A DNA stretch of 6,744 bases from Pseudomonadota bacterium (GTDB lineage Bacteria > Pseudomonadota > Gammaproteobacteria > Steroidobacterales > Steroidobacteraceae): contig JAJZLX010000095.1 in NCBI GenBank assembly GCA_021850555.1, positions 1-6,744 on the forward strand, written 5' to 3'. Below the pieces are notes generated by a model. The model did no database searches. It was not told the DNA's origin and was given only the letters and a program-made list of their open reading frames with translations. Both the position numbers and the translations under genes were made by a program. Of the stretch, positions 1 through 6,744 are shown in pieces. Position 1 is the first letter of the stretch; the number at the start of each line of letters is the position of its first letter.

Positions 1-340
1 ATCGGCTCAAGTTTTCGACCGCGGCGCATCGCATCTCCCTCGAAATCCAGTCTACCTTTAGACATCGAGGGCGCATATTAGTTCGACGAATTAATGACTC
101 GGGACACTAGGGATGACTCGCCGCCGCTGGGTCCTTGACCGCGGAAGCCGTGAGGCGCGGGGACGAGGTCATGCGTGAGCATGAACAAAAACAAAGGGTT
201 GCCCCGATCTCGGTCTGCGGGCACGCGCGGCATGATCCTTCGACATCGAAAGATGCCCGGACGCCCGCAGCCCGCATTCCCCGGGGCCGGTGAGCCTCGA
301 GAGCTCCCCCGGGTACGCTGCCAGTCCGGCGGCAGACGGC
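1..340. other. Left-edge stretch with no recognisable gene
   Basis: I see no gene here. A short open frame starts with GTG at 175 and runs to 378, but its translation is Arg/Pro/Gly-rich, resembles no family, and overlaps the 3' end of the hydrolase gene on the other strand. A small perfect hairpin (GTCTA, 4-nt loop, TAGAC) lies at 50-63. Near 319-336 a weak CTGCC/GGCAG stem sits just past the hydrolase stop codon on that gene's downstream side, but it has no following T-run and I do not call it a terminator. Confidence 0.5.
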
Positions 341-2020
341 TCAGCGTCGCATCGTCGCCCGCGTTGGCGCCAATTTAAGGAATGTCATGCTCCAGGGCGG
401 CAATGTCAATGTGGGCGTGGCTCCCACCTTGCCCAGTTTTGCTGATTTCGGCTGTACCCAAATGTTGTTCCTGGATAGGTCGTACATCCGTTTGTCGTAA
501 GTAATGGTGGATGCTCGGTATGAGGCCCTGCGGGCGCCTGCGACGCTGATGGTGACCTTGATGCTCTCGCTCTCATCCAAATTGAAGAGCATGAGGGCAT
601 ATTCCCCGTGCTTCAGTGCATCAGCATAGGCACGCACATCCGGGACCGAAGGCCTGATGCTGACGGCAAGCATCATTGCGCCGGGTTGCGCGAAGCGGCT
701 GACCATCGAGAAGGCGTCGCCGCTCGGGAAGAGCGTTCCTTTTGGAACGACAATTCCGTCACCGCAGCCATTCCAATTCCATTTCGTATGCGCGGCGACC
801 AGGTCATAGCCGCCGAAGTTCTGCCAGCCATAGAGACTGCTCGAGTTGTTGTTATTGCAGTTTTGGTCGCCACCGGCGCCGAACCACCAGGCCGCCGCGG
901 CAAGGCCGTGATTGAGCACTTCCCCGAATGCGAGGCCGGTGAAGAGCCCGTTCACGATCGAAACGGTCTGCTTCCCGGGTGCGTAGGTCACGGAGTTGAA
1001 TTCCCCGAGCATGATCGGCGTGTGCGGTCTGCCCGCGGCCGCGAGCTCGCCGCGCAAGGTGGCGATGACGCTTGCCAATTTCTCGGGCGCGTCGAATAGC
1101 AGGTATCGATCGCTTTCGTGCCCGGGCTGTTGCGCGTAGAAGTGTAGCTCGACGAAATCGTAGCGCGCATGGGTAAGGACAATGTTGTCCCAATCGTGAT
1201 AGGCGCCTCCGGCGCCCGTCACGACGACGCCTATTTTTGCGGCCGGATCGGCCGCCTTCATGAGCGCGTAGTAACCATCCGGTCCGGATACGGCTTTTGC
1301 GTAGGTCATTGGATCATGGGAATGCGAGTGCAAGTCGTACTCCCAGTTGCCGAACTCCTCGTTACCTACGGTCCAGTATTTGATGTAGCGGTCGTAGCCC
1401 TTGCGCTTTGCATACGCGACCCACGCGGCCGCCTCCCTGGGATCTCCTCCGCCGGTACAGGTCTCATTGGAGCCGTAGTTGACCGTGATCGCGACATCGT
1501 AGTGTCCGGGAATGACGATGTCGTGCATGAAGTTTTCGAAGGTGCTCCTCGGGTCGTATGCGGATGTCAGTTGATTGTTTGACGGGTTGCATTCCGTCTG
1601 CGTCCTCCAATGGTAGGTATCGGCACTGGACCCGCCTGGCCACCGCAGAATCCGAGGATGAACTGAGGCGACCTCGGCGGGCAGGTCCCTGTGCGTGACA
1701 TCGTAGAAGAGGGCGAGATTCATGCCTATTTGGTCGCGGGAGACGGCGGCAACGATTTTGGCAGGATCTGCAATGACGTCGACGATCGAGCGGCCGGCGA
1801 AGGGCGCGGCAGAATATGGAGAATTAGCGAAGATGCTCGACGCGCGAGCGGGGATTGTTTCGCCGCGGAAGGTGCTCCCGGCCGAACCGCCGCTGCCGCT
1901 CGAGGACGTCGACCCGGAGGGACACGCGGTTATGCCAAGCAGGGCAGCCAGCAACGGGATGGACGCGAGCACCATGCCCGTTCTGCGTCCGCGTGGAGTG
2001 GAATTGGGGACGTGTAACAT
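341..2020 (-). CDS. Lipoprotein glycoside hydrolase, GH-A clan (GH51 arabinofuranosidase-like)
   Basis: This is a 559-residue exported glycosidase, probably a retaining enzyme acting on arabinose-containing or related polysaccharide; the substrate is inferred. Residues 10-13 (RGRR), a hydrophobic stretch at 16-30 and the lipobox ITAC with Cys33 make a lipoprotein signal. A Ser/Gly linker (about 35-50) follows. The catalytic barrel spans roughly 95-440. Motifs seen are RWPGG (126-130), WTVGNEE (216-222; acid/base candidate Glu221), ELHFYA (291-296) and MLGEFNS (337-343; nucleophile candidate Glu340). This order of GNE, HFYA and EFN is typical of clan GH-A, especially GH51 and its relatives. 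Residues about 440-550 look like the small C-terminal beta domain of that group. Cys144/Cys188 and Cys388/Cys419 could form disulfides, fitting export. An AGGTG ribosome-binding site lies 7 nt before the ATG; Met16 is an alternative start that would still leave a short signal peptide. GH39, GH79 or an unclassified GH-A family remain possible. Confidence 0.88.
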   Translation of the reverse strand: MLHVPNSTPRGRRTGMVLASIPLLAALLGITACPSGSTSSSGSGGSAGSTFRGETIPARASSIFANSPYSAAPFAGRSIVDVIADPAKIVAAVSRDQIGMNLALFYDVTHRDLPAEVASVHPRILRWPGGSSADTYHWRTQTECNPSNNQLTSAYDPRSTFENFMHDIVIPGHYDVAITVNYGSNETCTGGGDPREAAAWVAYAKRKGYDRYIKYWTVGNEEFGNWEYDLHSHSHDPMTYAKAVSGPDGYYALMKAADPAAKIGVVVTGAGGAYHDWDNIVLTHARYDFVELHFYAQQPGHESDRYLLFDAPEKLASVIATLRGELAAAGRPHTPIMLGEFNSVTYAPGKQTVSIVNGLFTGLAFGEVLNHGLAAAAWWFGAGGDQNCNNNNSSSLYGWQNFGGYDLVAAHTKWNWNGCGDGIVVPKGTLFPSGDAFSMVSRFAQPGAMMLAVSIRPSVPDVRAYADALKHGEYALMLFNLDESESIKVTISVAGARRASYRASTITYDKRMYDLSRNNIWVQPKSAKLGKVGATPTLTLPPWSMTFLKLAPTRATMRR

Positions 2021-2027
2021 CGCGCTG

Positions 2028-2032
2028 CACCT
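2028..2032 (-). promoter_or_regulatory. Ribosome-binding site of the glycoside hydrolase gene
   Basis: Read on the minus strand, AGGTG stands 7 nt before the ATG at 2020-2018. It is a moderate Shine-Dalgarno match and favours this start over the internal Met at codon 16. Confidence 0.5.
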
Positions 2033-2104
2033 GTCTGCAGATGGTGCCTAGGTTGTAGACGTCATCGGCGGGATCAGCGAATCGTTGTTTGCAAATGTGC
2101 GCAG

Positions 2105-2122
2105 CCAGTATCATTCTACTGG
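2105..2122. repeat. Inverted repeat CCAGTA-N6-TACTGG upstream of the hydrolase
   Basis: Two perfect 6-base arms are separated by 6 bases, about 85-100 bases upstream of the hydrolase start codon. The geometry and position would suit a dimeric repressor or activator operator, for example LacI or TetR type. Repeats of this size are expected several times by chance in a window this long, so position is the only reason to list it. Confidence 0.25.
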
Positions 2123-2429
2123 TTTCGCAAGATATGCGCCAATTGACCATTGGGACTTCGCAAAGCCGGCGTGGACCCTCTTGAGGTGAAAATCGGCAAT
2201 GTAAAGGCCCTCCCCGCCGCGGAGGGGCATCGCGTGCGGCGACCGCCGCTGACAGGCTCCTGCGGGACCGCCTCTTCGGCGTATTGCTGGCAGTGATGAC
2301 GTGGCTCCAGCTCGGGTACATGGCCAGCGACTTCGCACCTCCTGAGCCCCCTGTGGCGGTGGCGATATCCCTAAATTCAATCGCCCGCAAGATCAAGGTC
2401 GCCCTCCTGACACTCGGAGTAGCGGCGGC

Positions 2430-2835
2430 ATGGTCGAAGATGGTGGCCACGTGGGAGGCTTGCTCAAGCGGAATCTCCCGCTTCCTCTGTTTCTGGGGCT
2501 CGACACGCCCCGTGATGCGGGCTGTTCCGTTGATCCCGGACTCGTTTATTTTCACGGCGGCGGACTGATGACCGGGAGCCTCTATACAGACGCTGGCACC
2601 AGCCGCTCGCTTGCCAATTCGAGTTGCTGCCACGTGGTGTCGGTGGACTGCCGGCTCGCCGCGCAAGCACACTTCCGGATCTCCGGCTCAAATGACGGCA
2701 AGGCGATCGGGGTCGTTGAACGGGGAACGACCGCGATCCGCTCCTGGCTTGATGGTGAAGACATTCAGGCTCAAGCGCTTCGGAGTCCTGTCGATGGTCA
2801 TGGGGAGTGCGCCGCAGTGTATTGGCGGGCGGATG
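2430..2835 (+). pseudogene. Degenerate HSL-type alpha/beta-hydrolase (esterase/lipase) fragment
   Basis: The translation from about 2466 to 2680 clearly resembles the N-terminal half of hormone-sensitive-lipase-type (alpha/beta-hydrolase fold 3) esterases. It has TPRDAG before the first core strand, then PGLVYFHGGGLMTGSL with the HGGG oxyanion motif at 2553-2564, then RSLANSS, then VVSVDCRLAAQAHF, where functional members normally read VSVDYRLAPEHxFP. The Tyr-to-Cys and Pro-to-Ala changes and the loss of recognisable sequence beyond 2680 point to decay. The nucleophile elbow normally read as GDSAGG is at best a remnant, GHGEC at 2796-2810, without Ser. The frame stays open to 3017, but nothing there matches the Asp/His part of the catalytic triad. 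There is no convincing N-terminal cap region or ribosome-binding site. An active enzyme with a diverged C-terminus is unlikely. Confidence 0.6.
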
Positions 2836-3505
2836 CCGAGCCGAGGGTGACGGGCGTGTCAGCGCCGATCGAGCCGGTCGAACCTGACACGTGTCCCGGA
2901 CAGCCTCATTGTCTCGCGCCGGCAGTTCTCCGTGCCGCACTGAGGGCGGGCGGCAAGACTGTAGTACTTGGATCGGGGCAGGGACGGATTTTCCACGGGT
3001 CAGCGTCGTTGACCTGACTGACGTCTTGTCCGCCGTGGTTTGACGTTGTCCGTACTAGTACATGCAGCTGCGATCGCCTGTCCTCGCCGACGGCAGGCCG
3101 GGCAACGGCGTGGCGCTGACCTGTGCCAGGAGCCTGTTGGCTTGAGCGGACGGCAGAGTATCGTCTGTCGCGCCGTGCTCGCCGTCACATCTGATCAGAG
3201 TGCTGTTACTGCCGGCGGGGCAGTTGCGTGACGCAGCGCACGTTTTGCCTGCTGCTCGGCACGCCGTCCGCGAGAAGCGCTGTCGCTGTTTGCGCACACT
3301 AGCGCGGATAAATTCCTGCACTTAAGATGCCTTCGGGAGTAAAGAGCAAACTCGCCCCGAGGCGGGAAAGCAAAGCCTCCGGTCTGTAGGGTCAGACGGA
3401 TCGTCAGATAGCTGGATTGCCGACTGTGGGCCGCGATACGGGGCGGCGTCATTCCGGTAACGATTCCTCTGAGCACGATGATTCGGAGCCAAGTCGGGCG
3501 TTTCC
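2836..3505. other. 670-base stretch with no recognisable gene
   Basis: Only short open frames with skewed Arg/Ala/Ser composition occur on either strand. The stretch should contain the promoter of the downstream lipoprotein gene, but I see no convincing -35/-10 pair. A perfect 10-base palindrome (GACACGTGTC) lies at 2886-2895 and a small CGCC/GGCG hairpin near 3353-3364; both are within chance expectation. Confidence 0.4.
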
Positions 3506-3510
3506 GAGGA
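3506..3510 (+). promoter_or_regulatory. Ribosome-binding site of the Calx-beta lipoprotein gene
   Basis: GAGGA stands 7 nt before the ATG at 3518. It selects this start over the in-frame Met codons 4 and 10, which have no comparable motif at the right distance. Confidence 0.65.
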
Positions 3511-3517
3511 CAGAGCC

Positions 3518-5335
3518 ATGCTGCGGATGACACGTGCAGTGAAAATGACCAGATTGGTCGCGGCGATAATTGTCGCGCTGCCGCTCGCTGCCTGCAAGCA
3601 GGGCTCATCGGGCGCCAACACCACTTCGCCGGGTGCAAAGCTGTCCCCAACCGCTTCTTCCACTACCGCGCCTTCCTCCACTGCGCCGTCTTCTTCATCC
3701 TCGTCCACCTCTTCAACTTCATCGTCGCAGAATGCGGGCTCCATCGTGCTCGCGTCCTCGGCCTACACGGTCTCCCAAGGGGCCGGTACTCTGACGGTGA
3801 CCGTCTATCGTGAGGCAGGCTCGAACGGCTCCGTCAGTGTCGATTACGGCACCAGTGACGGGAGCGCCGTGGCGGGTACGGATTACACCGCTACGACCGG
3901 CATGCTACAATGGCCAAACGGCGACTCTTCGGCCAAGGCTGTGCTCATACCCATCAGCGACGTCACTCCGTTTGCGGGTACCAAGTCGTTCACGGTGACC
4001 CTGTCTGAAGCCTCTGGCGGGGCGACGCTCGGCAGCCCGGTTAGCGCGACCGTGACGATCAGCGGCACGAGCGGACAATCCTCACTGCCTTCGGCGCCAA
4101 CCGGCCTGCTGCTGGTCACGCAGGGCGGCCCGAATGTTTCCGACGCTTGGCAAGCTTGGCAGAACGAGCTGACAGATTATCAAGCGATCCAATGGCAGGC
4201 GGCCACGGCGGGCGAATATCCCATCTCATACTATGAGGTCTACCGAAACGGCGTCGCGTATGCGAAGGTGTCGACCCCGACCGAGTTCAAGGGCTACATC
4301 ACCGGCACCACGTTGACCGTGACCTCCGTAACCTCCGGCACCGTCATTCAGGGAGCACGATACAGCGGTGCAGGTGTGGCGGAGGGCACGATGATCGATG
4401 CACCGCAGCTGAGCGGGACAGTTGGGGGGGTCGGCACCTATCAGGTCAATGTATCGCAGTCCGTGGGCAGCGCCAGCGCTCCGGTCACGTTCAGCGCTTG
4501 GCAATTCATCGACACGGCGGCCACGGGCAGCAACGATCCGGACTTTAACTCGCCGACCACGACGTATTCCTACACCGTCGCCGCGGTGGATAGCCAGGGC
4601 CAACAGAGTCCGCTGACTTCGAACTATTCGGCGTACGGATATCAGGACGGCTACTCGAACTGGAGCGACTACAACTTCGATTATGGCGGAGCCGTTGCGA
4701 CCTGGGATAGCACCAATGGCAGCCCGGTGGGCGGGCCCTTCGATGTCGAGGCGAATGCGAGCGCAGGTGGAGGCTTTCTCTTCGTCTCGGGCGCGCCACA
4801 ATCTCCGGAAGACGAACTCTCCATCGGGGCGTTCAATTATTTCACAATCGACATCAATCCTGGGTCGACGGTCGGCTATAAACTTCCCTTGAGTCTGTTC
4901 ACGCGCTTGCCGCCCGGGGATGTCCTGCACTGGACGTCGGTCCCCGACATCTTCGCCTACGGCCCTGCTCCCGTTCCGAACACCTGGGCGACGTACAAGG
5001 TACCGCTTGCGAAGCTCGGCATCGGCACGTGCACATTTACCGGCTCGATCTCGGGCACAACGCTGACGGTCACGGCCGTCGACTCCGGCCCCGCGATCGT
5101 GGATGCAGGGGGGTTCGTGACGGGACCCGGGGTACCGGCGGGTACCTATATCACCGCCTACGGGCAGAATGGGGCCATCGGCACGTTCACGGTGGCAGGT
5201 CCCGGGATCAGCGCATCGACGAGCGTGCCGAGCGCGACGATGACCTACCAGCGCACGCAGTTCTACAAAGCGGAGATGCAGCCGAGCAGTGGAGCGATTC
5301 TGTACATGAACAACTTCGGATTCACGACCAATTGA
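3518..5335 (+). CDS. Multidomain surface lipoprotein: Calx-beta, FN3-like, CBM-like C-terminus
   Basis: This 605-residue protein is exported and probably lipid-anchored: residues 1-12 are basic, 13-25 hydrophobic, and the lipobox LAAC ends at Cys26. Residues about 29-72 form a Ser/Thr-rich linker. Residues about 74-183 are a Calx-beta domain, with the typical [19 protein letters not shown] block at 106-124 and a closing SATVTISG strand; Calx-beta domains are calcium-binding beta-sandwiches of surface and adhesion proteins. Residues about 191-372 look like a fibronectin-III domain ([37 protein letters not shown]). Residues about 376-605 resemble jelly-roll carbohydrate-binding domains, ending YMNNFGF. 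The FN3-like and C-terminal domains are each split by a copy of the same Gly/Thr/Val-rich module (residues about 257-325 and 506-577). No catalytic motif is visible. Binding to polysaccharide, perhaps with the divergent glycosidase, is inference. The IS21 relic begins about 115 bases after the stop. Confidence 0.85.
   Translation: MLRMTRAVKMTRLVAAIIVALPLAACKQGSSGANTTSPGAKLSPTASSTTAPSSTAPSSSSSSTSSTSSSQNAGSIVLASSAYTVSQGAGTLTVTVYREAGSNGSVSVDYGTSDGSAVAGTDYTATTGMLQWPNGDSSAKAVLIPISDVTPFAGTKSFTVTLSEASGGATLGSPVSATVTISGTSGQSSLPSAPTGLLLVTQGGPNVSDAWQAWQNELTDYQAIQWQAATAGEYPISYYEVYRNGVAYAKVSTPTEFKGYITGTTLTVTSVTSGTVIQGARYSGAGVAEGTMIDAPQLSGTVGGVGTYQVNVSQSVGSASAPVTFSAWQFIDTAATGSNDPDFNSPTTTYSYTVAAVDSQGQQSPLTSNYSAYGYQDGYSNWSDYNFDYGGAVATWDSTNGSPVGGPFDVEANASAGGGFLFVSGAPQSPEDELSIGAFNYFTIDINPGSTVGYKLPLSLFTRLPPGDVLHWTSVPDIFAYGPAPVPNTWATYKVPLAKLGIGTCTFTGSISGTTLTVTAVDSGPAIVDAGGFVTGPGVPAGTYITAYGQNGAIGTFTVAGPGISASTSVPSATMTYQRTQFYKAEMQPSSGAILYMNNFGFTTN
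4286..4492 (+). repeat. Inserted Gly/Thr/Val module, copy 1 (in the FN3-like domain)
   Basis: This stretch encodes residues about 257-325 of the Calx-beta lipoprotein. It starts [15 protein letters not shown], has [10 protein letters not shown] in the middle and ends near SAPVTF. It aligns with copy 2 along its length with one small gap. The flanks, [16 protein letters not shown] before and FIDTAA plus [12 protein letters not shown] after, read as one continuous FN3-like fold if the module is removed. It contains a run of seven G at 4424-4430. Confidence 0.65.
5033..5248 (+). repeat. Inserted Gly/Thr/Val module, copy 2 (in the C-terminal beta-sandwich)
   Basis: This stretch encodes residues about 506-577. 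It starts [15 protein letters not shown], has [14 protein letters not shown] in the middle and ends SATMTY. The flanks, [14 protein letters not shown] before and [21 protein letters not shown] after, match the usual consecutive last strands of carbohydrate-binding jelly rolls, so the module appears to sit in a loop between two strands. At the DNA level the two copies are clearly diverged, so they were not duplicated recently. Confidence 0.65.
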
Positions 5336-5449
5336 AGCCGATCGGCGATCCGCGCACATCACACCGAAGCCGTACGAGAGGTCCTCGAGCCGACAGCAGA
5401 GGCATGGCCAGCATGAATGCCTCCCGCCGGGGCGGCGGTCCCGAAGGCG

Positions 5450-5775
5450 GCGATCCGCAGATTCAGCCGCGACGAGAGGCTCGATCTGACGGCCCGCTGT
5501 GAAGCGCTCTGTGCGCATTACGGGATGGAGCCGATCCGCAATAACCGCGGTGAAGCCTACGAGAACGGGGCGATCGCGGGTCCGCATGGCCACCTGAAGA
5601 ACGCGGTGAGCTGCTGCTCCGCGGCGCCTCGCAGTTCGAGAACGTGGCCTCCTGCCGACACTTCATCGATGAGATCGTCGCCCGCAAGAACCGGCGCGAT
5701 GCCGGGCGCGTCGATGCCAAGCGGGCACATCTTCAGCCGCTGCCGCCATCCTGGACCAGCGATTACGAGAAGGCC
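5450..5775 (+). pseudogene. istA: IS21-family IstA transposase fragment, frameshifted
   Basis: From 5450 to about 5608 one frame reads LDLTARCEALCAHYGMEP, then RNNRGEAYENGAIAGPHGHLK. From 5608 to 5775 a second frame reads ELLLRGASQFENV, FIDEIVARKNRRDAG, DAKRAHLQPLP and SDYEKA. Together they match the end of the DDE integrase core and the following part of IS21-type IstA. Between HLK and LLLRG there are 11 bases where the family as I know it has about 18, consistent with a small deletion that shifted the frame. In the family the catalytic Glu lies in the block ENGxIES; here it reads ENGAIAG, so that Glu is Ala (codon 5576-5578). The N-terminal helix-turn-helix, the first two Asp residues, the C-terminus and IstB are all missing, and no terminal inverted repeats are visible. 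It is a dead relic of an insertion sequence. Confidence 0.8.
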
Positions 5776-6744
5776 GGGAAAGGGACGCGCCAACTTGTGC
5801 CGGCGCGCCACTGGATGTTGAGCTGCTGGCGCGCTTGGCGCAGGCTGAGGATACGCGTCCCTTGAGACGGAAGACGCTCATTGAGTGATTGACCAAGATC
5901 GGGTAGCACGGGCGCAACCTTGCTCGAGCCAATGATTGCCACCGCGGCAACATGATCATATGGCCGGGATCGGCCCAGTTGGCCGACATCGAGCTGGGCG
6001 TCGTGCTGGGTACTCAAAATTGTGGGTAATTGAAGGTCGGCCTTCGACGTGTAGCCCACCGGGCGGAGGGCACGGATGATGGGCTGCGTGGGCACATCCG
6101 GGTGTCGGCGTGGCAGCTAGCTGTGGACACCCCCGGCGCCGGAGGGTCCCCATCGTGAGCGATTCGGTGGGCAGGGGTGCCGGTCCGCGGTCGGATGGGC
6201 GAGCACAGCAGGTGGCCGCGGGCCGGCGGGGAGGCCTATCGCGGGGGAAATATTGAGGTGCCGGGGAAGGGATTGGGCCCTGCGGACCCTGTGAAATCAA
6301 ATACTTGGTGCTTAGGCAAATTCGGTCCACAGCCTGTTCGATGAACCGGGAAATCCGCGGATGCCCATGAGATGAGCCATCGGTGCATCTTTCGAGCAGG
6401 TGACCCGCGAGTACATGGACGGGTGCGCCCCTGACCGATCGAACATGCACCCGGGGGATCGCCAGAGGCTGAACACCGGAGCTCGGCACGAGGCTGCATT
6501 GGAAAGGCGAGCCAGCGCCTCGCGAGTGTGTGATCCCCGCCCATTGCCCGGGCCACGCGCAGCAGATGCGACGCATCATGAGGACCACGTAAACTGCCAT
6601 CAAACCCGGACCGAGAAAAACGGGCTGAGCGCGGCGACCGGCGTTTGTTGGCGGGGACGATAAACCGCGTGATTCTGGGGGTGAGAGGCGCTTTTGCGAA
6701 GCGCCGCCAGGAGCAGGCGTAGACATCGGCGCCTACGGACCCAC
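5776..6744. other. Right-hand 970 bases with no supported gene
   Basis: Homology to IstA stops at about 5775. Beyond it I recognise no protein family, tRNA, rRNA or IS end. Two minus-strand open frames are the only sizeable candidates. One covers about 6095-5763 (translation includes VAAVAIIGSSKVAPVLPDLGQ). The other covers about 6726-5956 and is Pro/Arg/Ser-rich. They overlap each other, lack a good ribosome-binding site and resemble nothing I know. An imperfect GC-rich dyad lies near 6125-6149. Confidence 0.4.
6687..6705. repeat. Perfect hairpin GGCGCTT-N5-AAGCGCC
   Basis: Seven-base perfect arms are separated by a 5-base loop. This is terminator-like in stem length and GC content, but there is no T-run after it on either strand, so it could be a factor-dependent terminator, an attenuator-like structure or a protein site. 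No gene that would need it is visible within the window. Confidence 0.4.

Larger units (their letters stand above)
2021..2429. other. Upstream region of the hydrolase gene; no gene recognised
   Basis: This roughly 400-base stretch should hold the hydrolase promoter (minus strand). I could not find a convincing -35/-10 pair. It contains a perfect inverted repeat at 2105-2122, listed separately. Several open frames cross it on both strands, but their translations are basic and Pro/Ser/Arg-rich, with no family resemblance. The 5' part of the esterase relic may begin here, since its reading frame is open from 2346, but nothing before about 2466 matches that family. Confidence 0.4.

Noticed and set aside
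175..378. A small plus-strand open frame at the left edge
   Set aside because: It starts with GTG, has no clear ribosome-binding site or family match, and overlaps the 3' end of the hydrolase gene.
608..1099. A plus-strand open frame of 163 residues inside the hydrolase gene
   Set aside because: It is an out-of-frame antisense shadow of a gene with intact catalytic motifs.
1824..2672. A 282-residue minus-strand open frame overlapping the hydrolase start and the esterase relic
   Set aside because: The composition is Arg/His/Ser-rich, it overlaps the real start of the hydrolase in another frame, and it shows no recognisable domain.
5337..5346. Palindrome GCCGATCGGC right after the lipoprotein stop as a terminator
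   Set aside because: It has no loop and no T-run, and a 10-base palindrome is expected several times by chance in this window.
4226..5593. A 455-residue minus-strand open frame antisense to the lipoprotein gene
   Set aside because: It is Arg/Gly/Asp-rich with no family resemblance, and it lies opposite a gene with clear domains and a good ribosome-binding site. Long antisense frames are expected in GC-rich DNA.
5956..6726. A 256-residue minus-strand open frame
   Set aside because: It is Pro/Arg/Ser-rich without motifs, has no ribosome-binding site, and overlaps another equally weak frame. It is probably an open frame by chance in GC-rich sequence.
1..6744. CRISPR array, tRNA, rRNA, toxin-antitoxin pair or defence system
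   Set aside because: I saw no regularly spaced direct repeats, no tRNA-like cloverleaf, no rRNA-like sequence, and no protein with nuclease, toxin or defence motifs.

Overview
The window comes from a GC-rich bacterium. Both clear genes encode exported lipoproteins with classical lipoboxes, which points to a Gram-negative envelope. The IS21-type remnant and the esterase remnant would fit a soil or plant-associated proteobacterium or acidobacterium, but nothing here fixes the taxon. Coding density is low: two convincing intact genes, two decayed gene fragments, and a lot of sequence with no recognisable content.

Layout. Positions 1-340 hold nothing I can name. Positions 341-2020 (minus strand) encode a lipoprotein glycoside hydrolase of the GH-A clan, closest in its motifs to the GH51 alpha-L-arabinofuranosidase group. 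Positions 2021-2429 are its upstream region. About 2430-2835 (plus strand) is a degenerate piece of an HSL-type alpha/beta-hydrolase (esterase/lipase) gene, with the HGGG oxyanion motif still readable but no intact nucleophile elbow. Positions 2836-3505 hold nothing recognisable. Positions 3518-5335 (plus strand) encode a 605-residue lipoprotein with a Ser/Thr linker, a Calx-beta domain, a fibronectin-III-like domain and a C-terminal beta-sandwich that resembles carbohydrate-binding modules. Immediately downstream, 5450-5775 is a frameshifted fragment of an IS21-family IstA transposase. The last 970 bases have no supported gene.

How it fits together. The hydrolase and the multidomain lipoprotein are divergently oriented about 1.5 kb apart. 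Both are predicted to be anchored on the outside of the inner membrane or in the outer membrane, so a shared role in handling a plant or microbial polysaccharide is reasonable but inferred. The esterase relic between them could be the remains of a third hydrolytic gene of the same locus, or an unrelated insertion.

The most unusual observation is inside the 605-residue lipoprotein. A module of about 70 residues rich in Gly, Thr and Val occurs twice (residues about 257-325 and 506-577). Each copy interrupts a different domain of the host protein at a surface-loop-like position, as if the module were an in-frame mobile insert.
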